Counted from the stretch's first letter, positions 1 to 8,509 are shown. The stretch is DNA of 23,987 nt from Candidatus Zixiibacteriota bacterium (GCA_022564135.1 JADFLZ010000003.1:1-23987), one strand, 5' to 3'. The notes: generated by a model not told the origin, from the sequence alone. Numbers and translations: made by a program.

Positions 1-905
1 CCAGATGGATCAGGCAATCTGTCAGGAAACTAACCATGCCGCTGCCTCTTAGCGCCAGAAAACAGGACAATAAAAAGGCCGGCAAAATTATCGCTCATAC
101 ATCCAAACAGACTTTTGAAAGCAATGTCCGTAAAGCCAAGCACTATATAAAAGAGGGCGACGTCTATCAGGTTGTTTTGTCGCAAAGATGGGAAATAAAA
201 TCAAACAGTTCGGCACTAAATGTTTATCGCCGCCTGAGACGAATAAATCCTTCTCCTTATATGTTCCTTTTGAATTTTGGAAACAACGCGGTAGTTGGTT
301 CTTCGCCGGAGATGATGGTCCGCATTGAAAAAGATATCATTGAAACGCGCCCCATTGCCGGTACCAGACCCAGAGGCAAAAACGAAGCGGAAGACGCCAG
401 GTTGATTGCAGATTTACTGGCAGACAAAAAGGAATTATCCGAGCATACCATGCTGCTCGATCTTGGCAGAAATGATGTTGGCCGGGTCAGTAAAACTGCG
501 ACTGTTAAAGTAAAAGATAATATGATTATTGAGAAATATTCGCACGTTATTCATATTGTCAGCTCAGTAGTAGGAGAGATAAACAAAAAACACAAACCTA
601 TAGACGGACACTTCGCTTGTTTCCCGGCCGGTACGGTTTCCGGAGCGCCGAAGATACGCGCTATGGAAATAATCGATGAGCTCGAAACAGAGCGCCGCGG
701 TATTTATGCCGGATCAATTGCCTATCTGGACTTCTGGGGGAATCTGGATTCCTGCATAGCTATCCGCACTTTAGTTAAAAAAGATAACAAGTATTATATA
801 CAGGCCGGCGCCGGTATTGTGGCCGATTCCAAACCGTCCCGTGAGTTCAAAGAAACTGAATCCAAAGCTCGCGCGGCGATACAGGCCGTGACAGGGGAGA
901 ATTAA
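1..905 (+). CDS. trpE: Anthranilate synthase component I (TrpE), C-terminal part, cut by window edge
   Basis: TrpE converts chorismate to anthranilate using ammonia from TrpG, the first committed step of tryptophan synthesis in the cytoplasm. The frame is open to the left edge (codons start at base 3), so the ATG at 36 is internal and the N-terminal half, including any tryptophan-binding site, is missing. The chorismate-binding domain is visible: the YIKEGDVYQVVLSQR segment at its start, LLDLGRNDVGRV, then PAGTVSGAPKIRAMEII, GIYAGSIAYLDFWGNLD, and near the end AGAGIVADSKPSREFKET. These are hallmark signatures of anthranilate and aminodeoxychorismate synthases. The adjoining trpG and complete trp gene set favour TrpE over PabB. 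The stop lies 3 nt before trpG. The promoter or leader lies outside the window, so attenuation cannot be judged. Confidence 0.96.
   Translation, partial: RWIRQSVRKLTMPLPLSARKQDNKKAGKIIAHTSKQTFESNVRKAKHYIKEGDVYQVVLSQRWEIKSNSSALNVYRRLRRINPSPYMFLLNFGNNAVVGSSPEMMVRIEKDIIETRPIAGTRPRGKNEAEDARLIADLLADKKELSEHTMLLDLGRNDVGRVSKTATVKVKDNMIIEKYSHVIHIVSSVVGEINKKHKPIDGHFACFPAGTVSGAPKIRAMEIIDELETERRGIYAGSIAYLDFWGNLDSCIAIRTLVKKDNKYYIQAGAGIVADSKPSREFKETESKARAAIQAVTGEN
893..900 (+). promoter_or_regulatory. Shine-Dalgarno sequence that sets the TTG start of trpG
   Basis: AGGGGAGA lies inside the last codons of trpE, 8 nt upstream of the TTG at 909. No ATG or GTG is available in the right place, and the TrpG family begins almost at once with a short hydrophobic strand followed by DNYDSFTYNLVQ. 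The TTG is therefore the likely start. The site suggests independent re-initiation on trpG within the polycistronic message. Confidence 0.7.
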
Positions 906-908
906 GTT

Positions 909-1472
909 TTGCTTCTGCTTTTAGATAATTATGATTCGTTCACCTATAATCTGGTTCAGTATCTCAGTGAACTCGGGGCCGATATCCGAGTATTTCGAAA
1001 CGATGAGATAACTGTTTCAAAAATTAAAAAGCTTCAGCCAAAATCAATTGTACTCTCACCCGGCCCGGGCAGACCTGAAAACGCCGGTATAATGAATGAA
1101 CTAGTAGAACAAATAACAGGCTCCGTTCCTATTTTAGGGGTTTGCCTGGGACATCAGTCTATTGCTCAGGTTAACGGGGCAACAATCGGCTACGCCCCGG
1201 TTCTCATGCATGGAAAGACATCCGAGATTTCACATAATAATTCTACTTTGTTTAAGCAGGTGCCCTCACCGTTTACCGCTACCCGCTATCATTCGCTGAT
1301 AGTTGAGCGCAGCACTATTCCCAAAAGTTTTACGATTACAGCCTGGGCTGACAAAACTGTAATGGCTGTTGAAAATAAAGAGAAGATGCTTTATGGAGTG
1401 CAGTTTCATCCGGAATCGATACTGACTTCACAGGGCAAGAACATTTTAAACAATTTTTTAAAAAGCGTGTAG
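909..1472 (+). CDS. trpG: Anthranilate synthase component II, glutamine amidotransferase (TrpG)
   Basis: Class I glutamine amidotransferase that hydrolyses glutamine and channels ammonia to TrpE. At 187 aa it has the normal length of an unfused TrpG. It begins MLLLLDNYDSFTYNLVQYL, the family's opening signature. The oxyanion segment LSPGPGRPENAG follows, then the catalytic cysteine in GVCLGHQSIA, and the His/Glu pair in VQFHPESILT near the C-terminus. The start is TTG, supported by a strong Shine-Dalgarno. It sits 3 nt after trpE and 2 nt before trpD, so TrpE and TrpG should be made together. The same subunit could also serve folate synthesis with a PabB encoded elsewhere; the context makes tryptophan its main role. 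Confidence 0.96.
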   Translation: MLLLLDNYDSFTYNLVQYLSELGADIRVFRNDEITVSKIKKLQPKSIVLSPGPGRPENAGIMNELVEQITGSVPILGVCLGHQSIAQVNGATIGYAPVLMHGKTSEISHNNSTLFKQVPSPFTATRYHSLIVERSTIPKSFTITAWADKTVMAVENKEKMLYGVQFHPESILTSQGKNILNNFLKSV

Positions 1473-1474
1473 CT

Positions 1475-2485
1475 ATGCAAGAATTTATCAAAAGAGTTAT
1501 TTCAAAAGAGAACCTTTTTCAGGAAGAAGCTTCCAGAGTAATGGAAATCATGATGCAGGGTGAAGCGACTCCGTCACAAATAGCCGGTTTTTTGGTGGCC
1601 CTGAAATTAAAAGGGGAGACCGCCGAAGAAGTAGCCGGTTTTGCCCAAGCGATGCGCAAGCATGCGGTTAAAATTGAAATCGATGACAAGAACGCTGTCG
1701 ATGGCTGCGGCACAGGCGGTGACGGCTCAAACAGTTTCAATATTTCAACTGCGGCGGCCATAGTAGCTTCGGCTGCCAATGTCACTGTTGCCAAGCATGG
1801 CAACCGCTCGGTAAGCTCGGCTTGCGGTTCGGCAGATATTTTAGAAGCCAGCGGCGCCAAAATTGATCCGGGAATAAACGTGGTAGAGAAAAACATAAAC
1901 GAGCTGCAGTTTGGTTTCATGTTCGCACCTCGTTTTCATCCGGCCATGAAATATGCCGCCGTACCGCGAAAAGAGCTGGGTATCAGAACCGTATTTAATA
2001 TTCTGGGACCAATGACAAATCCGGCCGGAGTCAAAAGACAGGTCATCGGTGTTTACGATCAATTCCTGATGAAGCTGGTAGCCGAAGTAATGAAACTGTT
2101 GGAGTCAGAACACGTACTGGTCGTCCACTCGCGCGACGGCATGGACGAATTTTCTGTTTGCGCCCCGACAGATTTCCTGGAACTAAAAGACGGCAAAATA
2201 AACAGCAGAACCATCACCCCGCTTGAAGTAGGTCTTACCACCTATCCCGCTGAATCCTTAGCAGGCGGAGACGCCGGTCACAATATTAAAATATTAAACG
2301 ATATTCTTGAGGGTGAGGACAACAGCTATCGCGAAGCAGTTTTGTTTAATGCCGGGGCGCTGATTTATGTGGCGGGCAAAGCTGATTCAATCTGGGATGG
2401 TGTTTCAGCAGCCCGTGACGCTATCGACTGGGGAGCAGCTAAACAGAAATTCCAAAGCTGGATAAAGGGAACCAAACAAATTTAA
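1475..2485 (+). CDS. trpD: Anthranilate phosphoribosyltransferase
   Basis: Transfers phosphoribosyl from PRPP to anthranilate, the second step of tryptophan synthesis. The 336 aa match the standalone TrpD length. An N-terminal helical region (about residues 1-65) is followed by the PRPP/Mg-binding glycine loop DGCGTGGDGSNSFNIST, then VAKHGNRSVSSACGSADILE, FAPRFHPAMKYAAVPRKELG and RTVFNILGPMTNPA, all in family order. The downstream HSRDGMDEFS segment is also typical. It is not fused to TrpG, unlike the enterobacterial arrangement. The ATG is 2 nt after the trpG stop. Its TAA stop overlaps the next ATG by one base (TAATG), implying translational coupling to the transporter gene. Confidence 0.97.
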   Translation: MQEFIKRVISKENLFQEEASRVMEIMMQGEATPSQIAGFLVALKLKGETAEEVAGFAQAMRKHAVKIEIDDKNAVDGCGTGGDGSNSFNISTAAAIVASAANVTVAKHGNRSVSSACGSADILEASGAKIDPGINVVEKNINELQFGFMFAPRFHPAMKYAAVPRKELGIRTVFNILGPMTNPAGVKRQVIGVYDQFLMKLVAEVMKLLESEHVLVVHSRDGMDEFSVCAPTDFLELKDGKINSRTITPLEVGLTTYPAESLAGGDAGHNIKILNDILEGEDNSYREAVLFNAGALIYVAGKADSIWDGVSAARDAIDWGAAKQKFQSWIKGTKQI

Positions 2486-3810
2486 TGAATCATACAGCCG
2501 AAAAAATAGAAGTTACAGAAAAACAGCAAAATTTCTGGCAGCGTAGCCGTGGTGGAATCGTTTCATATCTGACTATTCTCAGGATGTTTTCCCGTAACGC
2601 CAGACTCTATCTGATTGGCTCCTTCTTGATGGGAGTAAATTTTCATGTATTTCAGCTGCTTCTTAATCTCTATCTAAAAGAGTTAGGGTTTGTTGAAAGT
2701 CAAATAGGTCTGGTTATATCTGCCAGAGCTCTTGGTGTAACATTACTGGCTATTCCAGTGGCGATGATTCTCAGCCGGGTTAAGCTCAAGCCACTTTTGT
2801 TAACAGGCTGTATCATGATGGCTGGTTTCAGTTATTTTATCACAACCATGGATGAGCTTTTCTTGCTTATGGGTTTTTCTCTTTTGACAGGCATGTCGTT
2901 CGCTTTTTTTCGGGTAGCCAGCGGACCTTTCTATATGAGAAATTCTACTTCAGTTGAGAGAACCCATCTGTTTTCACTTTCGTTTGGAATGATGCTGCTG
3001 GCCGGTATGGTCGGCTCCCTGTTCTCAGGAACACTTGTTGTTATGCTGACAGATTTCACTGGAGACATCATATCTGGCTACCGCTATACATTATATTTAG
3101 GAATAGCGGCCAGCATCCTGGCTTTGATTCCGTTTTCGATGGTCAAAGCGAATCCGCCTTCGGCTGAGGAAAGCAAAATTTCATTTAATCTGAATCAAAT
3201 CAGAAACAGAGGCGGCTTTTATTTTAAGATTACCATTGCAAATTTTATAGTCGGGCTTGGCGCCGGACTTATTATTCCCTTTTTAAATCTCTATTTCCGG
3301 GATAGATTCAGCCAGCCTCCTGACAGAATTACTTTCTTTTATTTTCTGGCTCATCTGGTAATGTTGATCGGAATTATGATCGGGCCTATTATGGCCAAAA
3401 AAATAGGGCTGGTCAGAGCGGTTGTAACAGCCCAGCTTTCTTCTATTCCGTTTATGTTAATTCTTTCTTACAGCGATTTTCTGCCGCTGGTGCTGCTGGC
3501 TTTTGTGTTAAGAGCCGGCCTTATGAATATCGGTGTGCCGATAATAACAAACCTGGCCATGGAGCTGTCTGAGAAGTCCGAACAGGGGCTGGTCAGCGCT
3601 CTTTTAATAGTGGCCTGGACCTCGGCCTTGATGATATCGTCGGCGTTTGGGGGAGTTCTCATTGAGAATTACGGATATACTGTTACTATCAATATTACGA
3701 TTGCTATTTACTTACTGTCGACCTTAATATTCTACTCATTATTTAAAAATGTAGAGACCAGACAAAACGGAAAACAACGCTGGACTCTGGTACGCGAGGC
3801 AATCAGTTGA
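2485..3810 (+). CDS. MFS transporter embedded in the trp operon
   Basis: A 441-aa polytopic inner-membrane protein with about 12 hydrophobic segments in two halves. The first half runs from roughly residue 38 to 225 and the second from about 250 to 425, with a polar linker (AEESKISFNLNQIRNRG) between. A short charged N-terminus precedes TM1. The loop after TM2 (SRVKLKP) resembles the MFS motif A region, though degenerate. The overall pattern is that of the major facilitator superfamily, whose members move small solutes by uniport or ion coupling. It overlaps trpD by 1 nt and trpC by 4 nt, so it is part of the trp transcript. By context it may export or import tryptophan, an indole-type intermediate or another aromatic compound. 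Substrate and direction cannot be read from the sequence. Confidence 0.85.
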   Translation: MNHTAEKIEVTEKQQNFWQRSRGGIVSYLTILRMFSRNARLYLIGSFLMGVNFHVFQLLLNLYLKELGFVESQIGLVISARALGVTLLAIPVAMILSRVKLKPLLLTGCIMMAGFSYFITTMDELFLLMGFSLLTGMSFAFFRVASGPFYMRNSTSVERTHLFSLSFGMMLLAGMVGSLFSGTLVVMLTDFTGDIISGYRYTLYLGIAASILALIPFSMVKANPPSAEESKISFNLNQIRNRGGFYFKITIANFIVGLGAGLIIPFLNLYFRDRFSQPPDRITFFYFLAHLVMLIGIMIGPIMAKKIGLVRAVVTAQLSSIPFMLILSYSDFLPLVLLAFVLRAGLMNIGVPIITNLAMELSEKSEQGLVSALLIVAWTSALMISSAFGGVLIENYGYTVTINITIAIYLLSTLIFYSLFKNVETRQNGKQRWTLVREAIS

Positions 3811-4586
3811 CAAATATTCTAGAGGAAATAGCAGCCCACAAAAGAAGCGAAGTTGCCCGGCTCAAAACAGAGCTTACTTTAAGCGAGATGGAGGGAAAAC
3901 TTGAGACTAACGACCGTCTCAATTTCAGAGCTGCTATTGTAGGATCCGATAGAGTCAATATTATTGCTGAATTAAAAAAAGCATCGCCATCCAAAGGCGT
4001 CTTGATTGAAAACTTTGATGTAGAAAAAATTGCTTCTTCTTATCACGCAGGCGGAGCTGCCGCGCTTTCGGTACTGGCTGACCAGAAATATTTTCAGGGC
4101 TCGCCTGAGTTTATTGCAACTGCTAAAGCAGTGTCGGGACTTCCCATTCTTTACAAAGAATTCATAGTAGACGAATTTCAGATTCCATATGCCAGATTCA
4201 AAAAAGCAGACGCCATACTGCTGATTGTGAGCATTCTGAAAGCTGCTGAAATTAAGAGCATGATAAAACTCGCAGGAAATTGCGGCCTTGATGTCATTGT
4301 TGAAGTTCACGATAGCGATGAAGCCAAAATTGCGATCGACTGCGGCGCTAATATAATCGGCGTCAACAACCGCAACCTCAAAGATTTTTCTGTTTCTTTA
4401 AAAACTTCCGAAACGATAAGCGTTATTATACCTGATAATATCATAAAAATTGCAGAGTCAGGAATATACGCACCAGCCGATATCACGCGCTTAAGAGAAT
4501 TCGGCTACAGCTGCTTCTTAATTGGTGAAGCCCTGATAAAATCAGCAGACCCGGTAAAACTTTTGAGGTCTTTGAAATCAGCATGA
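3807..4586 (+). CDS. trpC: Indole-3-glycerol phosphate synthase
   Basis: Cyclises CdRP to indole-3-glycerol phosphate, the fourth pathway step. At 259 aa it is a single-domain (beta/alpha)8 TrpC, not fused to TrpF. Signature segments are the N-terminal ILEEIAAHKRSEV helix, the catalytic lysine in IIAELKKASPSKG, the loop ALSVLADQKYFQGS, the second active-site lysine in LYKEFIVDEFQI, the glutamate of VIVEVHD, the IIGVNNRNLKDFSV strand and IAESGIY, and the phosphate-binding FLIGEALIKS. The start is a TTG overlapping the transporter stop (TTGA). I accept it because the family's N-terminal helix begins right there and no better ATG precedes it. The stop overlaps the trpF ATG (ATGA). Confidence 0.96.
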   Translation: MTNILEEIAAHKRSEVARLKTELTLSEMEGKLETNDRLNFRAAIVGSDRVNIIAELKKASPSKGVLIENFDVEKIASSYHAGGAAALSVLADQKYFQGSPEFIATAKAVSGLPILYKEFIVDEFQIPYARFKKADAILLIVSILKAAEIKSMIKLAGNCGLDVIVEVHDSDEAKIAIDCGANIIGVNNRNLKDFSVSLKTSETISVIIPDNIIKIAESGIYAPADITRLREFGYSCFLIGEALIKSADPVKLLRSLKSA

Positions 4587-5224
4587 AGTACTTTCAAATT
4601 AAAGTCTGCGGTATAACTCGCGAAAGAGATGCTCAACTTGCAGCCAGATTTGGAGCTGACATGCTCGGCTTTATATTTTACAAAAAATCAAAAAGATATA
4701 TTTCAGCCACAGACGCTAAGAAAATCATAAAGAAACTTCCTGCTACAATCGACCGGGTTGGAGTTTTTGTAGACGCAGATTTCGATTCAATACTTAAGAC
4801 AGCAGATCGTCTCAAGCTCGACTACGTTCAATTACATGGAAAACAATCCAATTCTATAATTAGGAATCTTCAAAAGTCGGGACTAAAAGTTATAAGTTCA
4901 TTTCATATCAGAACAAAATCGGATTACAAAAAAGCTGCTGCCAGCGATGCGGATATTCTGCAGCTTGATAACTCTACGGCAGACAAACCGGGGGGAACCG
5001 GCCGGAGATTTGACTGGACTATCCGACCAAATACTGCAATCCCTAATCTTATGCTGTCAGGTGGTATCTCTGCCGACAATGTCTTAGAGGGTATTAGAAT
5101 CTTTGACCCCATTATAGTAGATGTAAACTCAGGAGTAGAAATTTTGTCTGGCAAAAAATCAGAAATTAGGCTAAAGCAGTTCTTTAGCGTATGTAATAGA
5201 ATACGATATGGCACAAAGAGTTAA
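4583..5224 (+). CDS. trpF: Phosphoribosylanthranilate isomerase
   Basis: Catalyses the Amadori rearrangement of phosphoribosylanthranilate to CdRP, the third pathway step. The 213 aa fit the small (beta/alpha)8 TrpF. The general-base cysteine is in KVCGIT close to the N-terminus. GADMLGFIFYKKSKRYIS, RVGVFVDAD and LDYVQLHG follow. The general-acid aspartate is in LQLDNS, with the phosphate-binding PGGTGRRFDW just after. The second phosphate site is LSGGISADNV and then VDVNSGVE. Several family positions near the C-terminus are less standard (SGVEILSGKKSE where many homologues carry a P-G-x-K-D element), but the catalytic pair is intact. It overlaps trpC by 4 nt and trpB by 17 nt. Confidence 0.95.
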   Translation: MKYFQIKVCGITRERDAQLAARFGADMLGFIFYKKSKRYISATDAKKIIKKLPATIDRVGVFVDADFDSILKTADRLKLDYVQLHGKQSNSIIRNLQKSGLKVISSFHIRTKSDYKKAAASDADILQLDNSTADKPGGTGRRFDWTIRPNTAIPNLMLSGGISADNVLEGIRIFDPIIVDVNSGVEILSGKKSEIRLKQFFSVCNRIRYGTKS

Positions 5225-6407
5225 AAGAGGCCCTGACAGCAGGGGCCGCTTCGGCAAATTTGGCGGACAGTATGTTCCTGAAACAGTAATGCAGGCCCTG
5301 TCCGAGCTTGAGAAGTCATACCGAAAGCTCAAGAAAGACAAGTCATTTCAGTCTGAACTGCGAGGCTACCTGTCGGATTATGTCGGCCGCCCCAGCCCGC
5401 TTTATTTTGCCGAGAGATTTACGGCCTATCTCAAGGGCCCCAAAATTTATTTCAAACGTGAGGACTTAAACCATACCGGCGCTCACAAAATCAATAATAC
5501 GGTCGGACAGATTCTTTTAGCCCAGCATATGGGTAAAAAACGGATAATTGCCGAAACCGGCGCCGGACAGCACGGCCTGGCCACTGCCACAGTTTGTGCC
5601 CGCTTCGGAATGGAGTGCATCATCTATATGGGAGCTGTGGATATAAAGAGGCAGGCGCCCAATGTCGAGAAAATGAAACTCCTGGGGGCTAAAGTTGTCA
5701 CGGTAGAGTCAGGCTCGAAAACTCTCAAAGATGCCACCAGCCAGGCGATGCGCGACTGGGTAACAAATATTCGAACAACTTTTTATATTATTGGCTCGGT
5801 GGTCGGGCCGCATCCTTATCCGATGTTAGTGCGCGATTTTCAGTCAATTATCGGCAAAGAAACCAAACGACAGTGCCAGGAAAAATTTAGCAGACTCCCG
5901 GATGTTATAATAGCCTGCGTGGGAGGAGGCTCCAACGCTATTGGAATTTTCGACTCTTTCATTAATGAACCATCGGTTAAACTGATCGGAGTAGAAGCAG
6001 CCGGACACGGACTTAATTCAGGCCAGCATGCTGCCACTCTGTCCAAAGGGAAACCGGGTGTTCTCCACGGCTCTTACAGCTATCTGGTGTTTGACGATGA
6101 CGGCCAGATAATTCTGCCGCATTCTATATCCGCCGGACTGGATTACCCCGGAGTCGGACCGGAACATTCGGCGCTGAATGATTCGGGACGGGTAAAATAT
6201 GTCAGCGCGACCGATAAGCAGGCGCTGGCGGCTTTTGAGTTAGTTTCTAAGCTTGAAGGGATAATTCCGGCCTTAGAGACAGCACACGCTCTGGCCTATC
6301 TGATTGCTAATAAGAAGAAGTTCAAAGCCAGCCAAAAGATAGTAGTCTGTCTTTCAGGACGCGGTGACAAAGATATGGCAAACTTTTCTGAGAAAGACAA
6401 GGACTGA
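5208..6407 (+). CDS. trpB: Tryptophan synthase beta chain
   Basis: PLP enzyme that condenses indole (tunnelled from TrpA) with serine to give tryptophan. The 399 aa match the usual TrpB1 length. After a short N-terminus comes RGRFGKFGGQYVPETVM. The PLP lysine is K94 in HTGAHKINN. The catalytic glutamate lies in AETGAGQHG. VGPHPYPMLVRDFQSIIG and the PLP-phosphate loop GGGSNAIG follow, then HSISAGLDYPGVGPEH and the C-terminal LSGRGDKD. All expected elements are present, and it looks like the TrpA-partnered form rather than TrpB2. The ATG lies within the last codons of trpF (17-nt overlap) with no convincing Shine-Dalgarno, so translation is probably coupled. trpA starts 3 nt after the stop. Confidence 0.97.
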   Translation: MAQRVKRGPDSRGRFGKFGGQYVPETVMQALSELEKSYRKLKKDKSFQSELRGYLSDYVGRPSPLYFAERFTAYLKGPKIYFKREDLNHTGAHKINNTVGQILLAQHMGKKRIIAETGAGQHGLATATVCARFGMECIIYMGAVDIKRQAPNVEKMKLLGAKVVTVESGSKTLKDATSQAMRDWVTNIRTTFYIIGSVVGPHPYPMLVRDFQSIIGKETKRQCQEKFSRLPDVIIACVGGGSNAIGIFDSFINEPSVKLIGVEAAGHGLNSGQHAATLSKGKPGVLHGSYSYLVFDDDGQIILPHSISAGLDYPGVGPEHSALNDSGRVKYVSATDKQALAAFELVSKLEGIIPALETAHALAYLIANKKKFKASQKIVVCLSGRGDKDMANFSEKDKD

Positions 6408-6410
6408 AAG

Positions 6411-7196
6411 TTGAACCGCATTCGCTCATATATAAAGCAAAATAAAAAGCAGAAGTTTCTGATTCCGTTTATTACGGCTGGATTCCCAGATACGAAAACG
6501 ACAGTAGAACTTATCAAAGCGTCGGTAGATTCAGGCTGCGATATGATAGAGATCGGCTTTCCGTTTTCTGATCCGCTGGCCGACGGAGCAGAAGTTCAGT
6601 TTTCATCGTATCATGCTCTCAAAAAAGGAATGACGCTGCACAAGACTCTGAAAATCGTAGAGCAAGTCAGAAAAACCAGCGATATTCCGCTTATTTTAAT
6701 GGGCTACTACAATCCTGTTTTAAGCTACGGCGAAAAGCAATTTATGAAAGATGCTACTGCTGCAGGTGTTGACGGCTTGATAATCCCGGACCTGCCCGTG
6801 TCTGAAGCTTCAGATTTTAAACGATATGCGGCTAAGCATAACATCTCTACAATTTTCTTAGTCGCCCCGACCACAGACAAAAATAGCCTGAAACAGATAG
6901 AAAACAGCTGCACTGATTTTGTCTATGCTGTCACCGTAACCGGTGTAACCGGGGTCGGCAAGGTTTTCGGCAGAGATACCGATAACTACTTAAAAGGTCT
7001 GAGGAAATCACTAAATAAGAAGTTTGTGGCAGGATTCGGGGTTTCGTCACCGGAAACAGCCAGACGCTTTTGTAAATACAGCGACGGCGTGGTAATCGGT
7101 TCAAAATTGATTTCGCTGATACGAAACGCCAAAAGCAAATCGCGAGGCGTAAAAGATGCAGCCAGATTTTTGAGTTCGGTTCGCAGGGCAATTTAA
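6411..7196 (+). CDS. trpA: Tryptophan synthase alpha chain
   Basis: Cleaves indole-3-glycerol phosphate to indole and glyceraldehyde 3-phosphate, passing indole to TrpB. The 261 aa form a typical TrpA barrel. It opens with LIPFITAGFPD. The catalytic glutamate is in MIEIGFPFSDPLADG, with the catalytic aspartate in the DPLADG part of the same segment. Further markers are PLILMGYYNPVLSYG, GLIIPDLPVSEA, VAPTTD, YAVTVTGVTG and VAGFGVSSPE, with the phosphate loop DGVVIGSKLI near the end. The start is TTG, 3 nt after trpB; the conserved barrel strand begins about 16 residues later, as expected. The TAA stop overlaps the following ATG by one base. Confidence 0.97.
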   Translation: MNRIRSYIKQNKKQKFLIPFITAGFPDTKTTVELIKASVDSGCDMIEIGFPFSDPLADGAEVQFSSYHALKKGMTLHKTLKIVEQVRKTSDIPLILMGYYNPVLSYGEKQFMKDATAAGVDGLIIPDLPVSEASDFKRYAAKHNISTIFLVAPTTDKNSLKQIENSCTDFVYAVTVTGVTGVGKVFGRDTDNYLKGLRKSLNKKFVAGFGVSSPETARRFCKYSDGVVIGSKLISLIRNAKSKSRGVKDAARFLSSVRRAI

Positions 7197-7486
7197 TGGC
7201 TAAAAAAGATTTAAAAGAATTCAGAGAAGAAATTAATTCAATAGATATCGAACTGTTGTTTCTTTTTAACAGAAGGGCCAATCTTGTCATAGATCTGGCT
7301 CGAATCAAAAAGGATAAGGGAAAGAAACTGTTCGACCCGGAACGTGAAAGAGATATTTTTGTATCGCTGACTGAAAAGAATCCCGGGCCGTTAACACCGG
7401 ACGCTGTGGTACGCTTATTTGAGCGGATAATAGATGAATCACGCCGGCTGGAACGAACTCAAGTTTACAACAAGAAAGAGAAATAA
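7196..7486 (+). CDS. Chorismate mutase, AroQ class, monofunctional
   Basis: A 96-aa all-helical protein of the AroQ chorismate mutase family, which rearranges chorismate to prephenate, the branch toward phenylalanine and tyrosine. Helix 1 carries LKEFREEINSIDIELLFLF with the active-site arginine. NRRANLVIDLARIKKDKG supplies the second arginine and the lysine. DPERERDIF supplies the acidic residue contacting the substrate hydroxyl. Helix 3 has LFERIIDESRRLE. At the position of the E. coli Gln88 there appears to be Glu, as in the yeast enzyme, so activity may depend on pH. It overlaps trpA by 1 nt and ends 9 nt before a DAHP synthase. In some Firmicutes the same two activities are fused, so a regulatory complex is plausible. 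Confidence 0.92.
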   Translation: MAKKDLKEFREEINSIDIELLFLFNRRANLVIDLARIKKDKGKKLFDPERERDIFVSLTEKNPGPLTPDAVVRLFERIIDESRRLERTQVYNKKEK

Positions 7487-7495
7487 AGAGCTGCC

Positions 7496-8509
7496 ATGGT
7501 TATTGTAATGAACAGCACCGCTACCAAAGAACAGATTGAACTGGTCTGCCAGAAACTGATTGACCGCGGTTTTGATATCCATCGCTCGACCGGCAGCAAC
7601 CACACAGTACTGGGAGTAGTGGGGGACACTCAGCAAGCCGACACCAGAGATTACGAAGTTATGGACGGCGTTCACGAAGTTCTGCGGGTGACCGAGCCAT
7701 ATAAACTGGTCGGGCGCACATTTGGCCCGGAAAACTCCATCGTCAAAGTAAAAGATGTTGAATTTGGCGGCAGTAAAATTGTCCTGATGGCCGGTCCCTG
7801 TTCAATCGAATCGCGGGACCAGATTAAAAAAATCGGCGGCCTGTTGAAGCCGTTTTCCACAAATGTTCTCAGAGGCGGAGCCTACAAGCCCCGCTCCTCT
7901 CCGTATTCCTTTCAGGGACTGGGAGAAGAAGGCCTGAAATACCTGCGCGAAGCCGGTGACACTCACAATATGGCGGTAATTTCAGAAGTAATGGACTCGG
8001 CGGATATTCTGCCGGCCTTAAAATACGTCGACATGATACAGGTCGGCGCCCGCAATATGCAAAATTTCGCATTGTTAAAAGAACTTGGCAAAGTAAACAA
8101 ACCGATTCTTCTCAAACGCGGTATGTCGGCCACATTGCAGGAGCTGCTTATGGCCGCCGAATATATTCTGGCAGGCGGCAACCATCAGGTCATCCTCTGT
8201 GAAAGAGGCATCCGAACGTTCGAAAATTATACCCGTAACACTATGGACATTTCGGCTATTCCGATATTGAAAACTCTGACCCATCTGCCGGTTGTGGCCG
8301 ATCCATCGCATGGCACCGGCATTCGCAAACATGTCGCTCCCATGGCCAGAGCCGCGGTTGCTGCCGGAGCCGACGGCCTGCTGATTGAGGCCCACTATGA
8401 CCCCGAAATTGCCTTCTCAGACGGTGCCCAGACTCTTTATATCGAGCAGTATGAAAAACTGGTCGAAGAGCTGAAAATTGTGGCCTCGGCTGTCGGACGT
8501 TCTATCTGA
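7496..8509 (+). CDS. aroF: DAHP synthase, type I-beta, with N-terminal ferredoxin-like domain (copy 1)
   Basis: Condenses phosphoenolpyruvate and erythrose 4-phosphate to DAHP, the entry step of the shikimate pathway. The 337 aa split into an N-terminal ferredoxin-like regulatory domain (about residues 1-70, MVIVMNSTATKEQIELVCQK onward), as in Thermotoga DAHP synthase, and a (beta/alpha)8 catalytic barrel. Barrel markers are MAGPCSIESRDQI with the metal-binding cysteine, LRGGAYKPRSSPYSFQG, IQVGARNMQNFALL, PILLKRGMSATLQELLMAAE, CERGIRTFE, the metal histidine in VADPSHGTG and the acidic ligand in LLIEAHYDPE. In relatives the N-terminal domain binds the feedback amino acid; which one cannot be predicted here. 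It ends the first gene cluster. A second copy lies about 2.8 kb downstream. Confidence 0.95.
   Translation: MVIVMNSTATKEQIELVCQKLIDRGFDIHRSTGSNHTVLGVVGDTQQADTRDYEVMDGVHEVLRVTEPYKLVGRTFGPENSIVKVKDVEFGGSKIVLMAGPCSIESRDQIKKIGGLLKPFSTNVLRGGAYKPRSSPYSFQGLGEEGLKYLREAGDTHNMAVISEVMDSADILPALKYVDMIQVGARNMQNFALLKELGKVNKPILLKRGMSATLQELLMAAEYILAGGNHQVILCERGIRTFENYTRNTMDISAIPILKTLTHLPVVADPSHGTGIRKHVAPMARAAVAAGADGLLIEAHYDPEIAFSDGAQTLYIEQYEKLVEELKIVASAVGRSI

Noticed and set aside
36..38. ATG as the true start of trpE
   Set aside because: The frame stays open to base 1, and the visible protein begins in the middle of the TrpE family, so this methionine is internal.
7196..7486. Chorismate mutase as a fragment of a broken CM-DAHP synthase fusion
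   Set aside because: Both genes have their own start and stop, complete domains, and the DAHP synthase retains its own N-terminal domain, so there is no sign of a split fusion.
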